A stretch of 64,000 bases of DNA. Source: a virus. A model generated the notes under the pieces. The model had not been told where the DNA came from, did not search any database, and was given only the letters and a program-made list of their open reading frames with translations. The stretch is taken from the IMG/VR virus record IMGVR_UViG_3300034101_005796, positions 1 to 64,000 of that record; one strand, written 5' to 3'. Both the position numbers and the translations under genes were made by a program. Positions 42,262 through 49,588 of this stretch are shown here, one piece after another (the stretch's first letter is position 1; each line of letters starts with the position of its first letter).

Positions 42262-42455
42262 CGCTCTCCTTCATTGCCGCCAACCCGCATCGCCATCCGG
42301 CGCTGCTGTTCCCTAAACGCTACAGCCAACGCATCTACGAATTGATGCACATCTACAACTGCGATCACTCCGACGCCGAAGGTATCGCCATCGTTGAATA
42401 CTGCGAACTCGGCCACATACCCAAACCACAAACCGATGAAATCCCGTATCATTAA
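42258..42455 (+). CDS. Small hypothetical protein
   Basis: 65 residues, ATGA upstream; overlaps the ATPase start by 20 bases. Helical (YSQRIYELMHIYNCDHSDAE). Unknown function. Confidence 0.58.
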   Translation: MTLSFIAANPHRHPALLFPKRYSQRIYELMHIYNCDHSDAEGIAIVEYCELGHIPKPQTDEIPYH

Positions 42456-43935
42456 CTACCTCAAAGCCGGATACCCCGGCCTCGCCTTGCAATCGCACGA
42501 AGAGCATCGCTGCCAAGCCATGCTCCGCTCCGTGGCCGACGAACTCGGCTACAACCTCCATTCGTGGAGCATCACCACCGGACGCACCGATGTCACGACC
42601 GGCGCCGGATTCGGCGAGGACGGCAATCCCGTCGAAGTCCTCGACGGCATCATAGCAGCACCGGAGAAAACCCTCTGCATCCTCAACGACTACCACCACT
42701 TCCTCGACCAGCCCAATCCGGTCATCTTTCGCAAGCTGAAGGAAGTGCTCTGGCACGCCAAAGCCTCGCAGAAATCCATCCTGCTCCTCGCCCCGACCAT
42801 AAAACTCCCGCCCGATCTGGAGAAGATGATGGTGTTGCTCGATTTCGAGCTTCCCTCCAAGGACGAGCTGACCAGCGTGATCGACAGCTTATGTAAGTCG
42901 AACGAACGCCCCCTACCCGATCCCGATACGCTCGGCAAGGTGCTCGATGCGCTCTCCGGCCTCACTACGAACGAGGCGGAGGATGCTCTCGCCCTCGCCA
43001 TCATCGAAACCGGCACCTTCGATACCGGCATCATCACCCGCGAGAAAGCCAACGCCGTGAAGAAGAATGGCCTGCTGGAAATCATCGCATCCAAGCTGAC
43101 CCTCGATGACATCGGCGGCCTCGATGTCCTCAAGACCGACCTTCTGAGCAAGCGTAACCTCTTCACTCCTCAAGCCCGCGACTACGGCCTCGACAGCCCG
43201 CGCGGCTTTCTTGCCGTAGGCCAAGCAGGCACCGGCAAATCGCTCACCGCCCAAGCCTGCGGCAGCATCTTCGGCATCCCGCTCCTGCGTCTCGATGCCA
43301 GTAACATCTTCGCTTCCCATGTCGGCGAATCCGAGCGCAACTGGCGCACCGCCTTCGCCACCGCCCGCGCCGTTGCTCCCTGCGTGTTCTGGATCGACGA
43401 AGTGGATGGCCTCACCTCCGGCGCGAAGTCCTCCGGCGAAACCGATGGCGGCACGACCAACCGCGTCTTCAAATCCATCCTGCAAGACATGCAATACAAC
43501 GCCCAGGGGATCTTCTTCGTCTTCACCGCCAACGACATTGACGCCATTCCCGATCCGCTCATCGACCGCCTCGACGTTTGGGCCGTTGACTTGCCCAATA
43601 CCGCCGAACGCCAAGCCATCTGGCGCATCCACATCGCCAAACGCAAACGCGAACCCGACACCTTCGACCTCGCCCAGCTCGCCGACCAGACCGAAGGCTT
43701 CAGCGGTCGCCAGATCGAGCAAGCGTGGCTCAAGGCCATGACCCTCGCCTTCAACGACCAGCGCGAACCCGAAACCTCCGACTGTCTCGCCGCCCTGACC
43801 AAGATCACCCCGACCAGCCTCACCATGGCCGACCAGATCGAAACCCGCCGCCGCCGTCTCGCCGGTAAAGCGACCAACGCTTCCACCCCCACCGCCAACA
43901 CCAAAACCAACAACATCCGCAAACTCGCCGCATGA
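42436..43935 (+). CDS. Ycf46-type AAA+ ATPase
   Basis: 499 residues from ATG 42436; the upstream in-frame start lies inside the previous gene. The N-terminal ~230 residues match the Ycf46 domain (YLKAGYPGLALQSHEEHRCQ, ILNDYHHFL, RKLKEVLWHAKASQKSILLL). The AAA+ core has Walker A GQAGTGKS, Walker B CVFWIDEVD, a TAND sensor-1 and a DPLIDRLD arginine-finger region. Likely an oligomeric remodelling ATPase working with the DUF1257/DUF2997 proteins. Ycf46 is known from plastids, cyanobacteria and phages. Confidence 0.9.
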   Translation: MKSRIINYLKAGYPGLALQSHEEHRCQAMLRSVADELGYNLHSWSITTGRTDVTTGAGFGEDGNPVEVLDGIIAAPEKTLCILNDYHHFLDQPNPVIFRKLKEVLWHAKASQKSILLLAPTIKLPPDLEKMMVLLDFELPSKDELTSVIDSLCKSNERPLPDPDTLGKVLDALSGLTTNEAEDALALAIIETGTFDTGIITREKANAVKKNGLLEIIASKLTLDDIGGLDVLKTDLLSKRNLFTPQARDYGLDSPRGFLAVGQAGTGKSLTAQACGSIFGIPLLRLDASNIFASHVGESERNWRTAFATARAVAPCVFWIDEVDGLTSGAKSSGETDGGTTNRVFKSILQDMQYNAQGIFFVFTANDIDAIPDPLIDRLDVWAVDLPNTAERQAIWRIHIAKRKREPDTFDLAQLADQTEGFSGRQIEQAWLKAMTLAFNDQREPETSDCLAALTKITPTSLTMADQIETRRRRLAGKATNASTPTANTKTNNIRKLAA

Positions 43936-44309
43936 AAGATCAACTCACCAACATCGAATCCCTGCTCTCAACCCGCGCAACCGACAAGTCCGACGAAGAA
44001 CAGAAACAACTGTATAGCTTGCTGATGCAGTTCTTTGTCGATCATCCCGTTGGCGACTACACAGCGCGCTACTCCGACGGGCGCCAACAATTAGGCATTC
44101 CTATCGACTACCTTTATGGTCGTTTTGATCCCAAGACAAATCACTTCCACGACGACGATGCCGAATGGCAGCAAGCCGTCGAGAACTTTGTCAAAGCCTT
44201 CAACACCTTTGCTCGCCTCTGGTCAAAGAAACGTCAGCAACTCTTGCTCAAAGATATGGCGAAATCCTTGATCAGTCACGTGAACGCCATCGAAACCGTC
44301 ACACAGTAA
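43932..44309 (+). CDS. Hypothetical protein
   Basis: 125 residues, ATGA-coupled to the ATPase. Helical with a central FFVDHPVGDYTARYSDGRQQ segment. Possibly a partner of the ATPase by position. No known domain. Confidence 0.62.
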   Translation: MKDQLTNIESLLSTRATDKSDEEQKQLYSLLMQFFVDHPVGDYTARYSDGRQQLGIPIDYLYGRFDPKTNHFHDDDAEWQQAVENFVKAFNTFARLWSKKRQQLLLKDMAKSLISHVNAIETVTQ

Positions 44310-44310
44310 C

Positions 44311-44571
44311 ATGACCAACACCGAAGACATCACCGACGCCTTGGATCGACTCGTTCGCGTAGTCGAAGGCTGGACGCTCCATCCGCGTTACAAATACCAC
44401 TACGTCACCGTCCCAGCCAGTGACGTGATCGGCTGCGCCCGCCTCTGCGTGGAGCCAGACAGTTACATCTCCGACGATCCCACCTCCCAAGCCCTGCGCG
44501 AACTCCTGCGCAAAGGCTACCGCTGGATCAGAACCGATGGCGAATACGCCGTGTTTGAGAAAATGTTATGA
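44311..44571 (+). CDS. Small hypothetical protein
   Basis: 86 residues, one base after the upstream stop; ends ATGA with the next gene. Alpha/beta (ALRELLRKGYRWIRTDGEYA). Unknown function. Confidence 0.62.
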   Translation: MTNTEDITDALDRLVRVVEGWTLHPRYKYHYVTVPASDVIGCARLCVEPDSYISDDPTSQALRELLRKGYRWIRTDGEYAVFEKML

Positions 44572-44933
44572 AACCAAACAAACCCATCACCCGCATCTTT
44601 TATCTGGTCGCCACCAGTGCCGGATACTACGGGCACGGCGCCGACCTTATGGAAGCGGCCAGCAACGCAAGAGCCAGCACCTACAAAGGCCGCAGGCTCA
44701 AGAAAACCATGTATGACAAGCCCCTCATCGTCTCGGGCTGGATCAACCACCAGACCGAAGACTGCCAATACCAGCACATTGCGGAGGACGCCAAGCGCGC
44801 TCACATCACGCTCAATGGCTACGAGCACGGCGACTACATTCCCCCGTTCATCGGCAGTTGGTGCCAAGTGATCGCATGGGGAAAACTGCAAAAGCTCGAC
44901 ATGAGCAAATATCCCGAAGTGGTAATTCGATGA
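44568..44933 (+). CDS. Hypothetical protein
   Basis: 121 residues, ATGA overlaps on both sides. Alpha/beta with an aromatic C-half (GDYIPPFIGSWCQVIAWGKL). Unknown function. Confidence 0.62.
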   Translation: MKPNKPITRIFYLVATSAGYYGHGADLMEAASNARASTYKGRRLKKTMYDKPLIVSGWINHQTEDCQYQHIAEDAKRAHITLNGYEHGDYIPPFIGSWCQVIAWGKLQKLDMSKYPEVVIR

Positions 44934-45250
44934 ACAAATACTCACAACACACTCCTGGCCCTTGGTGGATAGACGACAACGGATTCGTTGCGTCCGGTTC
45001 GGGCGACGATTACAAAACGATTGCCGACCCGCGCTGCATGGAACCGCGTGGAAATGAAGCGGAGATCGACGCAAACGCTGACCTCATCGCCGCTGCGCCT
45101 GATCTGTTAGTAGAACTCAAAGGGCTACTCGAAGTATTCACAGCGTATATCGACACCGAGGACGTTGCCAACGCCGATATTGTGGAAGCTGTTCGGGCTG
45201 CCGCCGCAGCAATCGCCGCAGCCGAAGGGAGAGGCAAACCGAGCGCATAA
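44930..45250 (+). CDS. Conserved phage protein of the HTPGPW type
   Basis: 106 residues. The widely spread phage pattern is present: QHTPGPWWIDDNGFV at the start and EIDANADLIAAAPDLLVELK in the middle. Such proteins are common in early regions of temperate phages; role unknown. ATGA-coupled to the gene before. C-terminus Ala-rich helix. Confidence 0.78.
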   Translation: MNKYSQHTPGPWWIDDNGFVASGSGDDYKTIADPRCMEPRGNEAEIDANADLIAAAPDLLVELKGLLEVFTAYIDTEDVANADIVEAVRAAAAAIAAAEGRGKPSA

Positions 45251-45254
45251 CAAA

Positions 45255-45563
45255 ATGACCACCCCCGAATTCCACGAAGCCTTGCGCAAGTGCGACTTCT
45301 ACCGCACCGGCACCGGAGGAGGGTGTGATGCCCTGATTCGCACGTTCCCCGACGATGCGCGAATCATCCTCACCTGCGCCGAAGATCCCTCTGTGCCCGA
45401 AGCCGACGAGGATGTTTGCATTGGCTACATCGGCGCCGACCACGGCCCGTCTCTCACGCCACGGCAAGGCAGTTATCTGGCCTGGACAACCACCGCCGAC
45501 GAAGCCCTGCGCTTTGCGCGCAACCTGTCTTACTGCCCCGAAGGCGCGCCGTTTCTTCTATGA
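45255..45563 (+). CDS. Hypothetical protein
   Basis: 102 residues from ATG 45255; ends ATGA with the next gene. Acidic, with an N-terminal CDFYRTGTGGGCDALIRTFP segment. Unknown function. Confidence 0.62.
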   Translation: MTTPEFHEALRKCDFYRTGTGGGCDALIRTFPDDARIILTCAEDPSVPEADEDVCIGYIGADHGPSLTPRQGSYLAWTTTADEALRFARNLSYCPEGAPFLL

Positions 45564-45790
45564 CTGACAAACAATGGGTCAAAGACGCCGAGAAAGCATT
45601 TCTTGGCAAAACCATCGTGGGCGTCCGCTACATGACCCAAGCGGAATGCGACGAAATGGGATGGCGCAGCCGCCCACTCGTCTTGGCCCTCAACGATGGA
45701 AACCTCATCTGGCCGTCTCGCGACGATGAAGGCAACGATGCCGGTGCCTTGTTCTGCAATGACGAACCCGGATGCTTCCCCGTGCTTTGA
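45560..45790 (+). CDS. Small acidic hypothetical protein
   Basis: 76 residues, ATGA-coupled. NLIWPSRDDEGNDAGALFC indicates a small beta fold often seen in phage early proteins. Unknown function. Confidence 0.62.
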   Translation: MTDKQWVKDAEKAFLGKTIVGVRYMTQAECDEMGWRSRPLVLALNDGNLIWPSRDDEGNDAGALFCNDEPGCFPVL

Positions 45791-46041
45791 GAACGATCAA
45801 ATTCAATACCTTCCACCCCGACATGAGCGACCGCATGGCCGAAACGGCGGCGCTGGTTGCTTTGGGTAGAATCAACAAGGAGATCGCCGATGAGATGGGA
45901 GTCAGCATCAAGACCGTGCAGAAGTTCCGCGAAATGATCAATTACCGCTTTGGCACCCGCAACACGGCAGACATAACGCGCCTCGCCATTTGGCTTGGTA
46001 TCATCAATTTGGATGAAGCCGACGATCCGCGTTGGCATTGA
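45787..46041 (+). CDS. Small LuxR-type helix-turn-helix protein
   Basis: 84 residues if TTG 45787 is used (TTGA overlap); ATG 45823 is an alternative. VALGRINKEIADEMGVSIKT, then VQKFREMINYRFG, is a GerE/LuxR-type helix-turn-helix without a receiver domain. A likely transcription regulator. Confidence 0.68.
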   Translation: MRTIKFNTFHPDMSDRMAETAALVALGRINKEIADEMGVSIKTVQKFREMINYRFGTRNTADITRLAIWLGIINLDEADDPRWH

Positions 46042-46849
46042 AGGCGCGCGCCCGGTTGTCCTTGCCGAAATACGGCGGCGCAATACGCCGGTCTTGGTCA
46101 GCGCCAATAGCTTGTGGAATGACCGCAGCCGCCAATGGCGGCAAACGTGGCGGGCCTATGCCGATCTGGATGTCGCGCTGGACTCCGGCGGATTTGTCGC
46201 CATGCACCGCTACGGGCGATTCCGGTGGACCGCAGAGCAATACGCGCATCTTGCCGCCGCCATGCAGCCGACATGGTGGGCGCAAATGGACTTTTGCTGC
46301 GAACCTGAGATTGCCAGCTCGCGTTCACAGGTGTTTGAGCGTATCGACCGAACAGCGCAGGCTTTGCACCAGTGCCGTCAAGCGGCGGTCATGCATGGAG
46401 CACAATCTCCATTGGTCGTTCTGCAGGGTTGGCATCCATCCGACTATGTTAGTGGCCCTGCGTTCGACGATCCTTCTTTCGTCTGGCCCTCTCTGGTCGG
46501 TGTGGGAAGCGTATGCCGCCGCGCGTTGCATGGAGCGTCTGGCTTGCTCGCCGTGATTGGTGCGATTGATCGGGCCTTGCCGGACTATGTGCGTTTGCAC
46601 TTCTTTGGCGTAAAAGGCGCGGCGCTGTCCTATCTGCGCGACCATCCTCGTTTTGCCTCAATGGACTCGATGGCATGGAGCATGGCGGCGCGCTGGGATG
46701 CCCTCAAGCGCAAGCGTTCTTGCGATGCCCATTGGCGAGCCATGCATCTTCGGCAATGGCTCGAACGGCAACATCAGCTTTCCCATTCCACACAACTCCA
46801 ACTACCTCTATGCAACAAGAAATCCGCGTCCAACTTGACGTTTCCGTGA
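46013..46849 (+). CDS. DpdA-like 7-deazaguanine transglycosylase (TGT-like)
   Basis: 278 residues from ATG 46013. The TGT hallmark LDSGGF is present, followed by AQMDFCCEPEIA, VVLQGWHPSDY, GVGSVCRR, LHFFGVKGAAL and DSMAWSMAAR. This is the pattern of phage DpdA-type proteins, which swap guanine in DNA for a 7-deazaguanine base and so block restriction enzymes. No preQ0-synthesis gene is seen in the window, so the base would have to come from the host. Whether it acts on DNA or tRNA is not shown by sequence alone. Confidence 0.82.
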   Translation: MKPTIRVGIEGARPVVLAEIRRRNTPVLVSANSLWNDRSRQWRQTWRAYADLDVALDSGGFVAMHRYGRFRWTAEQYAHLAAAMQPTWWAQMDFCCEPEIASSRSQVFERIDRTAQALHQCRQAAVMHGAQSPLVVLQGWHPSDYVSGPAFDDPSFVWPSLVGVGSVCRRALHGASGLLAVIGAIDRALPDYVRLHFFGVKGAALSYLRDHPRFASMDSMAWSMAARWDALKRKRSCDAHWRAMHLRQWLERQHQLSHSTQLQLPLCNKKSASNLTFP

Positions 46850-47061
46850 CCGTGGATGCCAAGCATTCCGATGCCAAAGTGCGCGAAATCGTGGAAAGCG
46901 GCATCCGCAATGCTTGGCCCAACAACTACAAGTATATCCGCGACCTTCGCTATGCCGAAGAACGACACATCTACCAAGGCAAGCGAATCAGGTGGCAGAC
47001 CATCTTCTCCGCAGAAATCCGTCCCTCACCGCGCGGGACACCATCTTTGACCAATCCATGA
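46810..47061 (+). CDS. Hypothetical protein
   Basis: 83 residues, overlapping the DpdA-like gene by 40 bases; ends ATGA with the next gene. Beta-strand start (EIRVQLDVSVTVDAKHSD), helical middle. Unknown function. Confidence 0.58.
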   Translation: MQQEIRVQLDVSVTVDAKHSDAKVREIVESGIRNAWPNNYKYIRDLRYAEERHIYQGKRIRWQTIFSAEIRPSPRGTPSLTNP

Positions 47062-47570
47062 CCACACCACCCTTCCCGCACGGACGCGCTCTGTGCCTTT
47101 ACAACGTGCCGAAGCAAGAAGTCCTCGACTGCAACGTGCAGCCCTTCATCGAACGGATGACCCCCTACGTGCTCAATCCCGAACCCGACCTCGTGGACAC
47201 CTTCGCCGTGCTCATCGACGGCTACAACGACGTGGACGACGAAATCTACACCATCCCCGAGATCCGCGCCTACTGGCAGGAACTCGACCGGCGCTGGCCC
47301 TACATCTTCTTCTTCGGCAGCGTGCTGGCCGAGATGCCGCAGATGGTCGCGTGGTGCTGCCACAACAACCTCAACTCCTACAAACGGCCCGGCTGCCTGA
47401 GCACCATGATCGACTACGACAAACCCGAACTCATCCACTGGCTGCACCAGCATTGGCCACCCATGAACTGCCTCTTCGAGCTGGCCTACCCCGACCCCGC
47501 CCAACGCGAATACGCCATCTTCGAACGCACCCGACAAATCTTCCGTGCCTTCAACATAGAATTCCCATGA
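47058..47570 (+). CDS. Hypothetical protein
   Basis: 170 residues, ATGA overlaps on both sides. Alpha/beta with a high share of aromatic residues (RWPYIFFFGSVLAEMPQMVA) and an acidic IDGYNDVDDEIYT motif. No domain recognised, though the sequence looks well ordered. Confidence 0.65.
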   Translation: MTTPPFPHGRALCLYNVPKQEVLDCNVQPFIERMTPYVLNPEPDLVDTFAVLIDGYNDVDDEIYTIPEIRAYWQELDRRWPYIFFFGSVLAEMPQMVAWCCHNNLNSYKRPGCLSTMIDYDKPELIHWLHQHWPPMNCLFELAYPDPAQREYAIFERTRQIFRAFNIEFP

Positions 47571-47755
47571 AATTCGACAACCCTTGGGATCCCGAGGATT
47601 CCGACCGCCTCATCTGGCAAGCCCTGACTCTTGCCATGGACGCCGTGCTCTCCCTGCGCGTGGTCCGCGGCCTGCTCGCCATCAACCCCTTCGCCGATGC
47701 CGTCGAAGCGGCCCCAGCGATCAAGCCCAAACGCAAACGCCGTGAATCAGCTTGA
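47567..47755 (+). CDS. Small hypothetical protein
   Basis: 62 residues, ATGA-coupled. One hydrophobic helix and a basic tail (KPKRKRRESA). Unknown function. Confidence 0.58.
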   Translation: MKFDNPWDPEDSDRLIWQALTLAMDAVLSLRVVRGLLAINPFADAVEAAPAIKPKRKRRESA

Positions 47756-48008
47756 TTTTGCATGGCTTGCTGCCGAACGGCGGCGGCGCTTGTATGAGGA
47801 TCGCGATTACTTTGCCGTATATCGCATCGGCAAAACTATGCACGAATTCGTAGCCAACGTGTTAGCTCGTGACGAAGCAGATGCCGTAAACATTGCAAAA
47901 AGACAAATCTACTTTCGTCCGGTTCAAGGGCGCACCTATTTGCGATCCACACGTATCGGCTTGAGCGGCTACGCCGCAGCGCTCCTCAAGTCCAACTTCC
48001 AAAAGTGA
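47742..48008 (+). CDS. Hypothetical protein
   Basis: 88 residues from GTG 47742, overlapping the gene before by 14 bases. Basic helical start (AWLAAERRRRLYEDRDYFAV), then KTMHEFVANVLARDEADAVN, an arrangement like small 'RIGKT' phage proteins. Last gene before the isolated minus-strand gene. Unknown function. Confidence 0.58.
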   Translation: MNQLDFAWLAAERRRRLYEDRDYFAVYRIGKTMHEFVANVLARDEADAVNIAKRQIYFRPVQGRTYLRSTRIGLSGYAAALLKSNFQK

Positions 48009-48009
48009 A

Positions 48010-48029
48010 GCGGGCGCCGAAGCGCCCGC
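48010..48029 (-). terminator. Terminator of the isolated minus-strand gene
   Basis: Perfect 8-bp stem GCGGGCGC-cgaa-GCGCCCGC; on the minus strand it is followed by TTCACTTTT. It may also slow plus-strand transcription, though without a T-run on that side. Confidence 0.78.
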
Positions 48030-48054
48030 CACACCTCTCGTCCCCACAAGAGTA

Positions 48055-48378
48055 TTACTCGGCGGCTACATCCACATCGTTAGCCGACACCGTGAAATTG
48101 AAGGTAAACGACGTAGCAAATTCGTTGTTCGTCGGATTGATCGCACCAATGGTCCGACTGACGGTCATGCGAGACGGACGATTCGCCGCCGGAATCGCAG
48201 TGAAGGTTGTGTGAAACCGGTGAAGGAGCGCGTAAATGAATTTGCGACTATCGCCCGTTACTTCGTCGGCCTCCGCCGCCGTCAGTTCGGGAAACGCCGC
48301 AATCGGAATCGAAAGTGTCGTGCCATTTTCCGAGTAACTAGTTCCGAAAAATACCGTTGGTGCAGGATTGAAAGCCAT
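48055..48378 (-). CDS. Isolated minus-strand gene, possible late/virion protein
   Basis: 107 residues from ATG 48378 behind AAAAGGGAAGAGG and a TTGACA box 13 nt upstream, the same box seen before late genes. It is alone on the minus strand inside the plus-strand early block and has its own terminator. The segment AFPELTAAEADEVTGDSRKF and a beta-rich C-half ending FTFNFTVSANDVDV suggest a small structural protein. Looks like a separately controlled 'moron'-type gene. Family not named. Confidence 0.65.
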   Translation of the reverse strand: MAFNPAPTVFFGTSYSENGTTLSIPIAAFPELTAAEADEVTGDSRKFIYALLHRFHTTFTAIPAANRPSRMTVSRTIGAINPTNNEFATSFTFNFTVSANDVDVAAE

Positions 48379-48400
48379 GCCTCTTCCCTTTTGTCAACCT

Positions 48401-48616
48401 ATGGAAACCACAACCACCCAAACCACCGCCAAAATCAACAGTAGCCTGCTTTGCCGATCCAAGGTCAAAGCCTACCTCTTGGATCACGCCAAGAAGTCCC
48501 GCCACCACAAGTTCACCCGCGTCAGCGCGGCCACCCTCGACAAGCTGGAAGCCGTCATCCGGCAAGCCTGCCGCCGCCATGTCGGTGATCACCCTTCCAG
48601 CGGAACTACTCTCTGA
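48401..48616 (+). CDS. Histone-fold-like SKVK protein
   Basis: 71 residues from ATG 48401. SKVKAYLLDHAKKSRHHKFT, then RVSAATLDKLEAVIRQACRR, fits the short bacterial and phage histone-like proteins with a VASKVK motif and a following long helix. These are predicted to bind DNA as dimers, but most are untested. Its start lies 22 nt from that of the divergent gene at 48378. Confidence 0.6.
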   Translation: METTTTQTTAKINSSLLCRSKVKAYLLDHAKKSRHHKFTRVSAATLDKLEAVIRQACRRHVGDHPSSGTTL

Positions 48617-48974
48617 TGCAGCGCGGATTGGGCCACTTGTCTTCTCCGCGTTCCGAGACGAGCTAAACACCAACACTCGTTTTCGCAAACGATGGAAAAA
48701 GCAGTGGCATCGAGCTGCCAAGCATCCGCTCTACCCATCTTGGACCATGAAATACCTGCACTGCTCAGGCATTGAAGTCATGCACTGCGGTCATCCTACC
48801 GCTCTCCGGCCTTGGTATGCCTACCTTCCGGATGGAACCAGAGTAATTCACGGCGATTTTTATGCTTTCCGCCACCTTGAAGACTGCCGAGTAGCAGCCT
48901 TCGTTTTCTGGTGGAACCAACTATGCCAACAAAAACAGCAGAACCGAAAGCCCCGGCTAAAGCCGCAGGCTTGA
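48579..48974 (+). CDS. Hypothetical protein
   Basis: 131 residues from ATG 48579, overlapping the histone-like gene by 38 bases and the next gene by 52. Mixed fold with aromatic centre (GHPTALRPWYAYLPDGTRVI). Unknown function. Confidence 0.6.
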   Translation: MSVITLPAELLSDAARIGPLVFSAFRDELNTNTRFRKRWKKQWHRAAKHPLYPSWTMKYLHCSGIEVMHCGHPTALRPWYAYLPDGTRVIHGDFYAFRHLEDCRVAAFVFWWNQLCQQKQQNRKPRLKPQA

Positions 48975-49585
48975 AAAAAGTGAACCTCGGCGGCATCGCC
49001 ACCAAGTCCAGTAGCAAGACCAAGACGGAATACCCCGTCCTCCCTGACCCCAACGGTGATGTCGCCAAACTCGTGGCCGACATCCGCCGCGAAACCGCCG
49101 AAATGGAAGCCCTCGAAGGCAGCCTCGACATCAAGAAAGCCGAGCTGCGAGGCCAAGCCCAAGAGTATTACTTCGAGCATTACTCCGGCAAACACGACAT
49201 CGCCTCGTCCATCGAGGCCCGTGCCGACAACGAAGCCGTGCTGGTCAGTTTCTCCAGCCGCTACAAAACCATCACCGACGAGTCCTCCCTCATCGACACC
49301 ATCGGCGAAGACCGCACCGCGCGCTTCTTCCGGCAGTCGTTCGAACTCAAGGTGGACGGAGACAAGATCCCCGAAAGCGAGGCGGAAAACCTCATCGAAG
49401 AGTTGAGCGCCCTGTTCGCCCGATTCAATGCCGGTGATGCCCTGACCGCCAAATCGGTGATCAAGCCCACGGCGGAATTCCACACCGCGCGCCACACCGC
49501 GCTGTCGGTGGACGAAAACCGCGCCGTCGACCTGATCTGCCCGATCATCGCCTCGGTCAAAACCAAGGGCCGCAAGAAAGACTGA
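48923..49585 (+). CDS. Hypothetical phage protein
   Basis: 220 residues from ATG 48923 (ATG 48911 is possible). Lys/Ala-rich start, a coiled coil (LVADIRRETAEMEALEGSLD), then a mixed domain with YKTITDESSLIDTIGEDRTA. Sits before the ligase-like gene, so perhaps part of DNA metabolism. No domain named. Confidence 0.65.
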   Translation: MPTKTAEPKAPAKAAGLKKVNLGGIATKSSSKTKTEYPVLPDPNGDVAKLVADIRRETAEMEALEGSLDIKKAELRGQAQEYYFEHYSGKHDIASSIEARADNEAVLVSFSSRYKTITDESSLIDTIGEDRTARFFRQSFELKVDGDKIPESEAENLIEELSALFARFNAGDALTAKSVIKPTAEFHTARHTALSVDENRAVDLICPIIASVKTKGRKKD

Positions 49586-49588
49586 CCC

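Noticed and set aside
42887-42903. GCTTATGTAAGTC inside the ATPase gene as another TTGT hairpin
   Set aside because: The loop is ATGT, the stem has only three firm pairs, and it is fully explained by coding sequence.
43182-43943. Antisense frames of ~250 codons opposite the Ycf46-type ATPase
   Set aside because: The plus-strand frame has clear AAA+ motifs. The antisense product is low-complexity Arg/Ala/Ser and lacks start signals.
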